64,000 bases of DNA from Candidatus Odyssella sp. (GCA_020718185.1 DYSP01000005.1:1-64000); one strand, 5' to 3'; shown: positions 1 through 8,658, numbered from the stretch's first letter. Program-made: numbers and translations. The notes: generated by a model not told the origin, from the letters alone.

Positions 1-51
1 GGATTTCTTCGTTTTTATACATTTTCTGCAATTCTTATATCGAACTCAGGT
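1..51 (+). repeat. Right end of 193-bp inverted-repeat element, copy 1 (truncated by window edge)
   Basis: The first 51 bases match, base for base, the right terminus of the element that ends at 8594 and at 34359, finishing in the same CGAACTCAGGT. Only the right end lies inside the window. If this copy behaves like the other two, the bases just after it (52-58, TATAGTA) should be its 7-bp target duplication, and the same 7 bases should precede the left end upstream of the window. Confidence 0.9.
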
Positions 52-102
52 TATAGTAACGTCAGTTCAACATCAGAAATATTATTAAAGACATAAAACA
101 AA

Positions 103-136
103 TAAAAAAACCCATCATGGCGATGCTCCTCGCCAT
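103..136 (-). terminator. Rho-independent terminator of ppiD
   Basis: A perfect 7-bp stem (117-123 paired with 130-136, ATGGCGA/TCGCCAT) with a 6-nt loop is followed on the minus strand by GATGGG and seven T (104-110). It lies about 50 bp past the ppiD stop codon, in the orientation expected for that gene. Confidence 0.75.
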
Positions 137-186
137 AACGGATTCTTTACATCATTTCTTACATCGAGTCAGGTTTACTATGTAAA

Positions 187-2082
187 TCAAGAATGATTAA
201 TAAGTCTATGAAGGATCTCATCATTTATAGAAACTTTATCATGATGGCGTAAATATGTGGTATATCCGCGTCGCAAATCTTGCTGCAGCATGTTTTTTAC
301 AGAATCACTAAACGATGTTCGTTTGTCTTTTTCTTTACTAGCATCAAATGGCACAGTTTTATTGAGCATGATAACAGCAAACCCATGGGGAGTTGGTCCA
401 TAAGCCGCTTTATGAGGTTCAAGCACAAAGCCTTGACGAATAATATTTACTGAAACATCATCCAAAGGTTCTTGTTGCTTTTGCATATCAATACGATTCA
501 CAGGCTTTAAAACCTTGACTGTTAAGCCTTTTTTCTTTGCCAGAGTCGTCAATTTTTCTACAGAATCTGCGTCCTTAACAATCTGCTGAGCTATTTCAGC
601 CGCTTTTTCTTGCCGCTTCATTTCTTGCCATGCTGCTGTTATTTTTTCTTTAATTTGTGTAAATTCTGGCAAAGCTTGAGGAGTAATTTTATCCACATGT
701 ACGACAACCGCAGTACCGTTTGCTGCTTCTAATATTGAACTATCAGCCCCTTCTGCTAACAGAAAAGCATTTTCTAAAATAAGATTTTGGTAATCAGCTG
801 GCAAGACGGACTTCGCTGATGCATCCGCACCACTTTTATCAACCATTTCAACAATTTGAATACTAAGATTATGTTCTTTTGCAACATCAACTAGTTTGGC
901 ACCACTGGCCAAAGCATCGTCAATTTTATTTTTTAAGGCATAAAGTTCATCATTAGATTGATCGATCTTTAAATCATCTTCTAACTTGGATTTAACCGTA
1001 TCAAAATCTTGCACGCGCTCTGGCACAATTTTTGTCACCATAAAAATCGTATACCCAAGAGCAGAGTCAATAACGTCAGAAACCGTTCCCGCCGTTAAAG
1101 AAAAAATAGCAGAACTTTGATTTTGAACAAATTTATCCGGGGTCGCTTGATCAATTTGTCGAATTTCCCCTTGGTATTTTTTGGCCACATCTTGTGTATT
1201 TTGGCCAGTCATTAAGGTTTTTACAGCACTTTGCGCATTTTCTTTTGATGCAAAAATAAACTGTGTCACATCTCTGGTTTCAGGAATGGTAAAATTACCT
1301 TTACGCGACTCATATGCTTCGCGCAATTGTGTTTCATCTATTTTAATACCGTCACGTACAGCTTTTGGATCAATAATTAAAAATGATATTTTTCTGTATT
1401 CTGGTGATGTAAAATCAGCTTGATTTCCCTTATAAATCTGTTCCAACTCAACATCCGTTGGTGTCCCGGAAACTTCCATTTGAGATAAAGGAATATTGAC
1501 TACTGTAAAGACGCGTTCTTGTTGTAGTTCTTGAAAAATCTTATCTTCATAAAATGCTGGCAACGCTACACCTTGATCAAGAGTTCCAAACAACTGTTGT
1601 TGCAACAATGTTTCGCGCATTTCTTTGATAAAACCTGCTTCGGTTAGCCCATTATTGGAAACAAGCAAATCAAATTTGCTTTTATCAAACTGTCCTTTGT
1701 CGTTCTTAAAAGCAGGGATGGATTGAATATAGTTACGAACAGCGTCGTCAGTTGTTACTAATCCAAAATTATTAATTGTGTCTTTAACAACTTTAACATC
1801 AATTAAATCATCAAGAATACGCTGATACACATTCATCTTCTTGATTTCTTCGATAGAAACTTTTCCCTTTGACATCACTTGAAGATTATTAATAACGCGC
1901 TGATAAGCTTGTAAAAATTCTTCTTGACTAACACTACTTTTACCTACCGTCGCCACGGGACGCATGGTTGTATAATCTCGAAATACATCACCGACCCCCC
2001 ATAAAGCAAAGCTTGCCACTAGGACACCAAATAATATTTTTACAAAAAGACTACCAGAATGATCACGAAATGTTTGCAGCAT
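187..2082 (-). CDS. ppiD: SurA/PpiD-type peptidyl-prolyl isomerase, membrane-anchored periplasmic chaperone
   Basis: A 631-residue protein with one N-terminal membrane anchor (about residues 12-30), then a SurA_N-like helical region (about 35-170), a parvulin-like middle domain (about 250-360) and a helical C-terminal region. This is the layout and length of PpiD, which sits at the periplasmic face of the inner membrane and helps proteins leaving the Sec translocon to fold. The parvulin domain is divergent and I cannot pick out convincing active-site residues, so it may act as a chaperone without isomerase activity, as reported for E. coli PpiD. It is transcribed divergently from tpiA and followed by its own terminator. 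Confidence 0.85.
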   Translation of the reverse strand: MLQTFRDHSGSLFVKILFGVLVASFALWGVGDVFRDYTTMRPVATVGKSSVSQEEFLQAYQRVINNLQVMSKGKVSIEEIKKMNVYQRILDDLIDVKVVKDTINNFGLVTTDDAVRNYIQSIPAFKNDKGQFDKSKFDLLVSNNGLTEAGFIKEMRETLLQQQLFGTLDQGVALPAFYEDKIFQELQQERVFTVVNIPLSQMEVSGTPTDVELEQIYKGNQADFTSPEYRKISFLIIDPKAVRDGIKIDETQLREAYESRKGNFTIPETRDVTQFIFASKENAQSAVKTLMTGQNTQDVAKKYQGEIRQIDQATPDKFVQNQSSAIFSLTAGTVSDVIDSALGYTIFMVTKIVPERVQDFDTVKSKLEDDLKIDQSNDELYALKNKIDDALASGAKLVDVAKEHNLSIQIVEMVDKSGADASAKSVLPADYQNLILENAFLLAEGADSSILEAANGTAVVVHVDKITPQALPEFTQIKEKITAAWQEMKRQEKAAEIAQQIVKDADSVEKLTTLAKKKGLTVKVLKPVNRIDMQKQQEPLDDVSVNIIRQGFVLEPHKAAYGPTPHGFAVIMLNKTVPFDASKEKDKRTSFSDSVKNMLQQDLRRGYTTYLRHHDKVSINDEILHRLINHS

Positions 2083-2126
2083 CAGTTATACACATTTATC
2101 TTATATTTAAGCTATATGATAATGAG

Positions 2127-2132
2127 TATAAT
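2127..2132 (+). promoter_or_regulatory. Possible -10 box for tpiA
   Basis: A consensus TATAAT lies 47 bp before the tpiA start in the divergent ppiD/tpiA intergenic region. There is no convincing -35 box at the usual spacing, and AT-rich DNA gives such hexamers by chance, so this is tentative. Confidence 0.3.
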
Positions 2133-2178
2133 GAATCAATTGCCCATGAATCAACTGGAAACCGCATCTGGAGGAAAA

Positions 2179-2874
2179 ATGTCTAAAATTATTGTTGCAA
2201 ACTGGAAAATGAACGGCTCAAACGCTTTTATCAATACCTTTTTCCAAAAATTAACCCCGAAGTCCCCTCACAAAGTTGTTTTTTGCCCGCCTTATCCTTA
2301 TCTTAGTGTGGTGAGTTCACACATAAAAGAATATCATTATTACTTAGGTGCACAAGACTGTCATACAAATAATGCAGGTGCATTTACAGGTGATATTAGT
2401 GCAGAAATGCTCATAGATATTGGTTGCCAATACGTCATTCTTGGGCATTCAGAACGTCGTCAACATCACCAAGAAACCAGTGATATCGTTTTTAAGAAAA
2501 GCCAAATGGCCATTCACACTGGGTTAACCCCCATTATTTGCGTTGGCGAAACGCTCAATGATCGCAATACAAAAAACCATCTTGATGTTGTAAAACAACA
2601 GCTTATTCAGTCTATTCCCCAAACAACGACACCTCTTATCATTGCTTATGAACCCGTTTGGGCAATTGGCACGGGCCTGACAGCAACACTCAGTGACATT
2701 GTGGAAATGCATCAGATGATTACTACACACTGTCAACACAAAGATAAAGTTCTTTATGGGGGATCCGTTACCACAGATAATGCGTCAGAAATACTTTCGC
2801 AACCGAATGTGGATGGTGTTTTGGTGGGGGGAGCAAGCTTAAAACCAGAGATGCTTAATACGATTATCGAATAG
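2179..2874 (+). CDS. tpiA: Triosephosphate isomerase
   Basis: Interconverts dihydroxyacetone phosphate and glyceraldehyde 3-phosphate in cytosolic glycolysis and gluconeogenesis. Visible TIM motifs are NWKMNG near the N-terminus (catalytic Lys), GHSERR (catalytic His), YEPVWAIGTG (catalytic Glu) and the phosphate-binding GGSV near the C-terminus. I chose the ATG at 2179 because GGAGGA lies a few bases upstream and the protein then begins right at the conserved IVANWKMNG strand. An upstream in-frame ATG at 2059 would add 40 unconserved residues reaching into ppiD. At 231 residues it is a little shorter than the usual 250 or so. Confidence 0.95.
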   Translation: MSKIIVANWKMNGSNAFINTFFQKLTPKSPHKVVFCPPYPYLSVVSSHIKEYHYYLGAQDCHTNNAGAFTGDISAEMLIDIGCQYVILGHSERRQHHQETSDIVFKKSQMAIHTGLTPIICVGETLNDRNTKNHLDVVKQQLIQSIPQTTTPLIIAYEPVWAIGTGLTATLSDIVEMHQMITTHCQHKDKVLYGGSVTTDNASEILSQPNVDGVLVGGASLKPEMLNTIIE

Positions 2875-2879
2875 TATAA

Positions 2880-2969
2880 TGGCGGATGGGGTGGGATTTG
2901 AACCCACGAAGAGGTTGCCCCCTTGCCGGTTTTCAAGACCGGTGCTTTCAACCACTCAGCCACCCATCC
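2880..2969 (-). tRNA. tRNA-Ser(UGA)
   Basis: Read on the minus strand this folds as a class II tRNA: acceptor GGATGGG/CCCATCC, D-arm GCTGAGTGG, anticodon loop CTTGAAA (anticodon TGA), a long variable arm typical of serine tRNA, T-arm GGGTTCAAATCCC, discriminator G and an encoded CCA (2880-2882). It starts 6 bp after the convergent tpiA stop. Confidence 0.95.
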
Positions 2970-3082
2970 GCATTACTTTCTCTTTGTGCCTCAAATTCCT
3001 GATTCGGTCAATATTTTTTTCTGCAAAAATGCACAGATATGATTATCATGATACAAATCTATAAACCTAAAAGTTTGGAAAA

Positions 3083-3979
3083 ATGCCCTCTTTAATAATA
3101 AATTATTTACTTCTTGGCGCCATCGCCCTTATTTGGGGATCGCAATTTGCATTTACGGAATTAGCCATTGCTTCTCTCCCCCCCCTCACAATTGCAGCGG
3201 GTCGCATTTTCGTTGGTGCTCTTACTGTCACTTTATTAGCTTATTGTTTTTCAAAAAAAGAAAATGACCCAGCCCAAAAGACATCTCTAAATTTATATTT
3301 AACTTATTTTATTATTAGCCTTTTTGAAGCTGTTTTACCTTTTTTCCTAGTCGCTTACGGTCAACAACATGTGGATGGCAGTATTGCTGCTATTTTACTG
3401 GGAACTATTCCTATTTTTACATTATTATTTGCCGCCATTTTCGTTTCAGGAAAAAACTTGAATTTGCTTTCCATTGTAAGCATTTTATGTGGATTTATGG
3501 GAATTATCATTCTGATTGTGCCTGGTTTACAGGAAGGTTGGAATGCAACCATTATTGGTCAATTAGCAATTCTAGGTGCGGCTATTAGTTTTTCAATTAG
3601 TCTTATTTTACTGAAAAAGCTACCAACAACAATTCCTCCCCTTGTTTCCGTTAGAAACATTTTACTTATTGCTTGCATTCCAATGGTTTTGTTATGTCTT
3701 TTCATTGATCAACCGTGGAATTTAACATTTACAAGTTCGAGTTTACTTGGCATTTTTGTGTTAGGTGCGTTTTGTGCAGGAATTGTTTATCTTATGTATA
3801 TGATTCTTATTTTGCGAACAGACCCGACGTTTGCATCTCTCACCAATTACCTGGTTCCACCTGTTGGGGTGATGATCGGCGTGTTCTTTATGGATGAAAA
3901 ACTTGAGTATCATCATATTCTTGCATTAATTATTATTTTTATCGCATTAATTATCAATCAGCTACCTAAGAAAACTTGA
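3083..3979 (+). CDS. DMT-superfamily (EamA) transporter
   Basis: A 298-residue, very hydrophobic protein with about ten predicted membrane helices in two EamA repeats (roughly residues 5-140 and 152-292). The N-terminal repeat carries the common WGSQFAF-type motif of EamA exporters. Family members export amino acids, metabolites or drugs from the inner membrane, but the substrate cannot be read from the sequence. It is a single gene flanked by a tRNA and the pcc cluster. Confidence 0.85.
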   Translation: MPSLIINYLLLGAIALIWGSQFAFTELAIASLPPLTIAAGRIFVGALTVTLLAYCFSKKENDPAQKTSLNLYLTYFIISLFEAVLPFFLVAYGQQHVDGSIAAILLGTIPIFTLLFAAIFVSGKNLNLLSIVSILCGFMGIIILIVPGLQEGWNATIIGQLAILGAAISFSISLILLKKLPTTIPPLVSVRNILLIACIPMVLLCLFIDQPWNLTFTSSSLLGIFVLGAFCAGIVYLMYMILILRTDPTFASLTNYLVPPVGVMIGVFFMDEKLEYHHILALIIIFIALIINQLPKKT

Positions 3980-4061
3980 AAAGATAATTTTTTATCACTT
4001 TTTAATTTAAAATTTTACTTTAAATTATTACGATTCCTGCGCTATCCTTAAAAAAATAAAT

Positions 4062-4087
4062 GAGGCCATTGCATAATGAGGGATTTT
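4062..4087 (+). repeat. Solitary mobile-element end (GAGGCCATTGCATAAT type)
   Basis: The sequence GAGGCCATTGCATAATGA followed by GGGATTTT closely resembles the left end of the 142-bp element at 8659 and of the insertion at 18915. All three share TTGCATAATRA and then ATTTT. No matching right end is seen nearby. It covers the ribosome-binding site of the following small gene. Confidence 0.45.
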
Positions 4088-4090
4088 CGC

Positions 4091-4384
4091 ATGATTAAAG
4101 TTGGATATGTTTTATCACTCGTTTGTTGGACATCTATTGCAATTGCCAATCCATTAGATGAACTTTCTCCTTTATTGCAAGCGCTTGCAGCACCACAAAC
4201 TTCTCAACAAACGGCTGAGAATTTGCGAAAATATCTAGAAAAAGCAACCGATATTGCTGTAGCAACAATCAAAAAATCAGGTACGAAAATTTCCGAAAAA
4301 AAACTTAAAGAGTTTAAAGATGATCTCCATGCAGAGCTTTGGGATGAACTTGAAGACTTTTCCACCCCCGTTGATAAAGATTAA
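4091..4384 (+). CDS. Small secreted protein of unknown function upstream of pccB
   Basis: From the ATG at 4091 this encodes 97 residues. GAGGGA lies 8 bp upstream, and the alternative ATG at 4076 has no ribosome-binding site. The first 20 or so residues form a signal peptide ending near AIA-NP. The rest is a charged helical segment of about 75 residues rich in Lys, Glu and Ala. I do not recognise a family. Its TAA stop touches the ATG of pccB, so the two are probably translationally coupled, although a periplasmic product has no obvious role in carboxylation of propionyl-CoA. Confidence 0.7.
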   Translation: MIKVGYVLSLVCWTSIAIANPLDELSPLLQALAAPQTSQQTAENLRKYLEKATDIAVATIKKSGTKISEKKLKEFKDDLHAELWDELEDFSTPVDKD

Positions 4385-5917
4385 ATGAAAACTGCGTACC
4401 AAAAATTTCAAGATCATGTTGAAAAATCTTTGCATAGTGGTGGCCAAGAACGCATTCAGGCACAACATGCTCGCGGCAAATTGACGGCACGCGAACGCTT
4501 AGAAATTCTCTTTGACCCAGGTACTTTTGAAGAATGGGATCGTTTTGTCGAACATTGTTGTCATGATTTTGGCCTAGATAAACAAAAACCACTAGGAGAC
4601 GGTGTTATCACCGGTTATGGTAAAGTAAATGGACGATCGGTCTTTGCTTTTTCCCAAGATTTCACCATTTTTGGCGGCAGCCTCAGTGAAACAAATGCTC
4701 AAAAAATCTGTAAAATCATGGACAAAGCCATGGAAACTGGCTTACCAATTATCGGATTATGTGATTCAGGTGGCGCACGCATTCAAGAAGGTGTTGCTTC
4801 TCTTGGTGGATATGCTGAAGTCTTTAAACGAAACACCATTGCATCCGGCGTCATTCCCCAAATTTCGATTATTATGGGGCCTTGCGCCGGGGGGGCTGTG
4901 TATTCACCCGCAATGACAGATTTTGTCGCCATGGTGGAATCTACATCTTATATGTTTGTGACCGGCCCTGATGTTGTGAAAACTGTCACGAATGAGATCG
5001 TGACTAGTGAGAATTTAGGCGGTGCCAAAATCCACAATTCTATTTCTGGTGTTGCTAATCTATCTTTTCCAAATGATTATATCGCCATTTATGAAATCAC
5101 GCGACTACTTGGATTTTTACCAAGCTCAAATCGCGATCAGCCGCCTCAACTTTCAACAAATGATCCGATTCAACGTGACGATTCAAGCCTTGATCGATTA
5201 ATTCCGGAAAACACCAACCAACCCTATGATATCAAAGAGGTTATTTTAAAAGTTATTGATAACCGGGATTTTTTTGAAATTCACCCTTTATGGGCTGAAA
5301 ATATCGTTGTTGGTTTTGGGCGCATTGGCGGCAAAACCGTTGGTATTGTTGGTAACCAACCTATGATTTTAGCAGGTTGCCTTGACATTAACTCTTCCAG
5401 GAAAGCTGCGCGATTTGTAAGGTTTTGTGATTGTTTTAATATTCCAATTATCACTTTTGTAGATGTACCAGGGTTTTTACCAGGAATAGATCAAGAAATG
5501 AATGGCATTATTAGCCATGGGTCAAAATTGTTGTTTGCCTATGCCGAAGCAACAGTGCCCAAAATCACTATTATCACCCGCAAAGCCTATGGGGGCGCTT
5601 ATGATGTGATGAGCTCAAAACACATTCGTGGGGATGTAAACTATGCGTGGCCAGCAGCTGAAATTGCTGTCATGGGGCTCAAAGGCGCAGTTGAAGTTAT
5701 TTTTAGGTCTGAAAAAGATAATCTTGAAAAAATCACAGAACTCACAGAAAAATATCGTGAAAAATTTGCAAATCCTTATGTTGCTGCCAGTTATGGATAT
5801 TTGGATGATGTAATTATGCCTCATCAAACTCGAGAAAAAATTGCCAGATCATTGGAAATGTTAAAAAATAAATCTATTATTAATCCATGGAAAAAGCATG
5901 ATAATATTCCTTTATAA
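4385..5917 (+). CDS. pccB: Propionyl-CoA carboxylase beta chain (carboxyltransferase)
   Basis: Transfers the carboxyl group from biotin to propionyl-CoA, giving methylmalonyl-CoA. The 510-residue length is normal for PccB. The N-terminal crotonase-like half has [13 protein letters not shown], forming an oxyanion hole, and the C-terminal half has [12 protein letters not shown] and [12 protein letters not shown], which bind acyl-CoA and biotin. It starts directly after the stop of the small secreted gene and is followed by a 2TM gene and pccA, making a four-gene cluster. Acetyl-CoA carboxylase AccD is excluded by the length and by the absence of an N-terminal zinc ribbon. Confidence 0.95.
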   Translation: MKTAYQKFQDHVEKSLHSGGQERIQAQHARGKLTARERLEILFDPGTFEEWDRFVEHCCHDFGLDKQKPLGDGVITGYGKVNGRSVFAFSQDFTIFGGSLSETNAQKICKIMDKAMETGLPIIGLCDSGGARIQEGVASLGGYAEVFKRNTIASGVIPQISIIMGPCAGGAVYSPAMTDFVAMVESTSYMFVTGPDVVKTVTNEIVTSENLGGAKIHNSISGVANLSFPNDYIAIYEITRLLGFLPSSNRDQPPQLSTNDPIQRDDSSLDRLIPENTNQPYDIKEVILKVIDNRDFFEIHPLWAENIVVGFGRIGGKTVGIVGNQPMILAGCLDINSSRKAARFVRFCDCFNIPIITFVDVPGFLPGIDQEMNGIISHGSKLLFAYAEATVPKITIITRKAYGGAYDVMSSKHIRGDVNYAWPAAEIAVMGLKGAVEVIFRSEKDNLEKITELTEKYREKFANPYVAASYGYLDDVIMPHQTREKIARSLEMLKNKSIINPWKKHDNIPL

Positions 5918-5944
5918 AGATCATTACATAATGGAGAGAGAAAA

Positions 5945-6274
5945 ATGTTACCTGAAAATGAAATGCACATTCGTGAACGCGTAAAAGCGCTCAAAGAATT
6001 TTACACAAATTTAGTTGTCTACGGCGTCATTTGTATTGCCTGTATTATTATTTGGATGTCGACAGGTGGTGGATTTTGGCCTATCTGGGTGATTTTTGCA
6101 CTTGGAATTTCAGCGGTTATCCAAGGCCTTAGACTTGGGATTTTTCCTATGATTGCGGATGTACTTCCCTTTTTAAAACCTGAGTGGGAAGAAGAACAAG
6201 TGAAATCGTTGTTAGATGACCCGACGATCATTGAAACGTCATCACACAAAAAGCCATCAAAAGGAAAAGAATAA
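5945..6274 (+). CDS. 2TM-domain membrane protein
   Basis: A 109-residue protein with two membrane helices (about residues 22-40 and 45-65) preceded by a basic helix beginning RVKALKEFY, matching the 2TM domain family of unknown function. The cytoplasmic tail is charged. It has a GAGAG ribosome-binding site and lies between the two carboxylase subunits, 27 bp after pccB and 19 bp before pccA. Other bacteria do not usually carry a membrane gene here, so a role in anchoring or regulating the carboxylase is possible but is only inference from position. Confidence 0.75.
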   Translation: MLPENEMHIRERVKALKEFYTNLVVYGVICIACIIIWMSTGGGFWPIWVIFALGISAVIQGLRLGIFPMIADVLPFLKPEWEEEQVKSLLDDPTIIETSSHKKPSKGKE

Positions 6275-6293
6275 CCCTAATAAGGAATCGAGT

Positions 6294-8255
6294 GTGATCA
6301 AGAAAATACTCATTGCGAATCGTGGTGAAATTGCGTGCCGAATTATTCGCACCGCTCGACAGCTAAAAATTAAAACGGTTGCTATTTATTCCGAAATTGA
6401 AAGCAGTGCCTTGCATGTTACGATGGCTGATGAAGCTTACTGCGTTGGCACTGCAGCTCCAAAACAAAGCTATCTGAATATCTCAAAAATCATTGATATT
6501 TTACGTCTATCTCACGCTGATGCTGTCCATCCTGGCTATGGATTCTTATCTGAAAACCCAGAATTTGCACAAGCTGTTGAGGCTGCAGGCGCCATTTTTA
6601 TTGGCCCTACTCCCAAAATTATCCACGACATGGGTGATAAACTTCGCGCCAAAGAAATTGCTCGTGCAGCGGGAATTTCTCTGATTCCAGGCTCTACTCA
6701 ACCTGTCACTACCCGTCAAGAAGTAGAGGACTTTACAAATCAACACGGATTTCCCATTCTTTTAAAGGCAGCCGCTGGCGGCGGTGGTAAAGGAATGCGG
6801 GTGGTTTATGAGGCAGAAGACATTGAACAAGCACTTATTCGTACAGCTGGCGAAGCATTATCTAGCTTTAATGATGACCGTGTTTTTATCGAAAAATTTA
6901 TCGAACACCCCCGTCATATTGAAGTCCAAATTTTAGGAGATAAGCACGGCACAATACTTCATTTGGGAGAACGAGATTGCTCGCTTCAACGTCGTCATCA
7001 AAAAGTTATTGAAGAGGCACCAGCCTCCAATCTTTGTACAGCTTTACGGCATCAAATCATTGAAGAGGCATTAAAGCTTGCCCGATACATTGGCTATGTT
7101 TCTGCTGGTACAGTTGAATTTATTGTCGCACCAGATCAACAATTTTATTTCCTTGAAGTCAACACCCGTCTTCAGGTAGAACATCCTGTCACTGAATGGA
7201 TTTACAACCTAGACCTAGTTGAAATGATGATTCAGATTGCCGCTGGCAAACCACTCAGTAGAACTCAAGAAACTTTGATTCCCAAGGGTCATGCTATTGA
7301 AGCACGATTATATGCTGAAGATGCAGATAATGATTTTTTACCAAGTTCAGGCCGGCTTATTCAATATTATCACCCGCCCCCAAACGATACTTTGCGTATT
7401 GATGCAGGCGCACGAGAAGGTGATAATATCAGCATTTACTATGACCCGATGATTGCAAAAATCATTGTACGGGGTTGCGATCGGGCAAATGCATTATCAT
7501 TGATGGATCAATATCTTAGTCAATTTTTTGTAGAAGGCGTTGATTCCAACCTTAATTATTTGCAACGATTACTAGCAGAACCTGAAGTTGTTAAAGGGCA
7601 TCTCACCACTAACCTCATTGCTGACAAAGCAGAAAAACTGTCTTCTTCCGATGGTTCTTTTGTGATGAATGAACAGTTTAAAGAGCAGCTCGCATGTATT
7701 GCTCTTAGCCTCAAACTGACAATTGATCCTTTTTTGTCTAATGTTTCAGAATGGCAATGCTCATTTGGTAATGATATTGTGGCTCTTACCTACCTTGGTC
7801 GAAATCAGATTCGGATAAAAAAATCCATTTTCACAACATCATTCATCTGGCTACATCAACAAATATTATTTGAATGCCAAATTAATGAAGAACTTATCAA
7901 AGGTAAAGTCAAAGTTCAAAATGGCCAATTTTACTTCACAATTGGCGGCTATCAACTTTATGTTTTTATTGAACGCAGCTCTGTGTTTGAATTGTTCAAA
8001 TACTTACCAACAACAAATAATGACGACAATGTTCATCTCATTCGTTCTCCTATGCCAGGTGTACTTCTTTCTTTATCTATAGCCGTGGGTGATATTGTCA
8101 AACGTGGTCAGGTTATTGCGGTTATTGAAGCCATGAAAATGGAAAATACACTTAAATCGCCAACTGATGGTATAATAGCCGAAATCAATGCGATACCGGG
8201 TGAAAGCCTAATCAAATCTCAAATTATTGCTAGATTTGACGTGAATTCGACGTAA
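6294..8255 (+). CDS. pccA: Propionyl-CoA carboxylase alpha chain (biotin carboxylase plus biotin carrier)
   Basis: The start is GTG at 6294, with AAGGA upstream and the protein opening at IKKILIANRGEIACR. The 653 residues hold a biotin carboxylase N-domain, an ATP-grasp domain with GGGGKGMR, a biotin carboxylase C-domain with EVNTRLQVEHPVTE, a BT linker and a C-terminal biotinyl domain with EAMKMEN (biotinylated Lys about 615). It pairs with pccB to make methylmalonyl-CoA. The last five codons and the TAA lie inside an inserted repeat element. Removing the insertion gives a C-terminus ARFSA and a TAG stop at 8608-8610. The biotinyl domain itself is complete. Confidence 0.95.
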   Translation: MIKKILIANRGEIACRIIRTARQLKIKTVAIYSEIESSALHVTMADEAYCVGTAAPKQSYLNISKIIDILRLSHADAVHPGYGFLSENPEFAQAVEAAGAIFIGPTPKIIHDMGDKLRAKEIARAAGISLIPGSTQPVTTRQEVEDFTNQHGFPILLKAAAGGGGKGMRVVYEAEDIEQALIRTAGEALSSFNDDRVFIEKFIEHPRHIEVQILGDKHGTILHLGERDCSLQRRHQKVIEEAPASNLCTALRHQIIEEALKLARYIGYVSAGTVEFIVAPDQQFYFLEVNTRLQVEHPVTEWIYNLDLVEMMIQIAAGKPLSRTQETLIPKGHAIEARLYAEDADNDFLPSSGRLIQYYHPPPNDTLRIDAGAREGDNISIYYDPMIAKIIVRGCDRANALSLMDQYLSQFFVEGVDSNLNYLQRLLAEPEVVKGHLTTNLIADKAEKLSSSDGSFVMNEQFKEQLACIALSLKLTIDPFLSNVSEWQCSFGNDIVALTYLGRNQIRIKKSIFTTSFIWLHQQILFECQINEELIKGKVKVQNGQFYFTIGGYQLYVFIERSSVFELFKYLPTTNNDDNVHLIRSPMPGVLLSLSIAVGDIVKRGQVIAVIEAMKMENTLKSPTDGIIAEINAIPGESLIKSQIIARFDVNST

Positions 8256-8594
8256 GAAGTCATGAAAGATCAGAAAATCCGCGTCATCGCGAACGAAACA
8301 AAGTGCAGTGTGGCGATCCAGACTGTTATAGCTAAAGCAACATAATTATGTCACATTTTATGATGCAGTTTTGATCGAAATTTCAAGCCTCAAAATCCGC
8401 GAATAGTTAGTCTCTTTAAGGATTTTGAGGTGCCGAAAGTTCGACAAAAATCAATCTAGAAGATTGATGAAATTATGTTGCTTTAGCTATAATACATGGA
8501 TCACCACGTCTCCTTCGCTAAAGCTTCGGAGCCTCGTGATGACGGATTTCTTCTTTTTTATACATTTTCTGCAATTCTTATATCGAACTCAGGT
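8238..8594. mobile_element. 193-bp inverted-repeat element, copy 2, interrupted by a MITE
   Basis: Outside the nested insertion this matches the copy at 34167-34359 almost base for base. Removing the 161-bp MITE and its TA duplication leaves 193 bp (194 if the unmatched G at 8238 is counted). The ends are imperfect inverted repeats (ACGTGAATTCGACGTAAG; right end reversed, ACCTGAGTTCGATATAAG). The flanks are a 7-bp direct repeat, TAGATTT at 8231-8237 and 8595-8601. The interior can fold on itself (ATCCGCGTCATCGCG against CGTGATGACGGAT). No transposase is encoded. The short reading frame across it, also open in copy 3, is most likely not a gene. Confidence 0.85.
8329..8489. mobile_element. 161-bp MITE with 19-bp inverted repeats and TA target duplication
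   Basis: The ends are a perfect 19-bp inverted repeat, TAGCTAAAGCAACATAATT. A TA dinucleotide flanks both sides. The uninterrupted copy at 34167-34359 shows the empty site with a single TA. The interior has a second inverted repeat (CCTCAAAATCC / GGATTTTGAGG), so the whole element can form a hairpin. The TA duplication and lack of coding capacity fit a non-autonomous element mobilised by an IS630/Tc1-mariner-type transposase, which is not in the window. Confidence 0.85.
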
Positions 8595-8620
8595 TAGATT
8601 TAGTGCATAGTCTCCGTTAT

Positions 8621-8650
8621 AAAAAAAAAGACGCCTGTAAGGCGCCTTTT
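8621..8650 (-). terminator. Rho-independent terminator of the ffh-rpsP-rimM-trmD-rplS operon
   Basis: On the minus strand a 9-bp stem (641-649 pairing with 627-635 of the 8000s, including one G-U pair) with a 5-nt loop is followed by nine T. It is the expected terminator of rplS but lies about 170 bp from its stop, because a 142-bp MITE is inserted between them. Confidence 0.8.
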
Positions 8651-8658
8651 AGTAGATT

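Noticed and set aside
2059-2178. Upstream extension of TpiA to an ATG at 2059
   Set aside because: It would add 40 residues that no triosephosphate isomerase has and overlap ppiD; a strong Shine-Dalgarno sits at the 2179 start.
2880-2969. Integration site at the tRNA-Ser gene
   Set aside because: No integrase, no duplicated tRNA 3' end and no change in gene content beside it.
8425-8610. Open frame across the MITE and 193-bp element, with a similar frame at 34190-34381
   Set aside because: The two frames match only because they lie in copies of the same mobile repeat. Neither has a ribosome-binding site or a recognisable protein, and the start of the first is inside the nested MITE.
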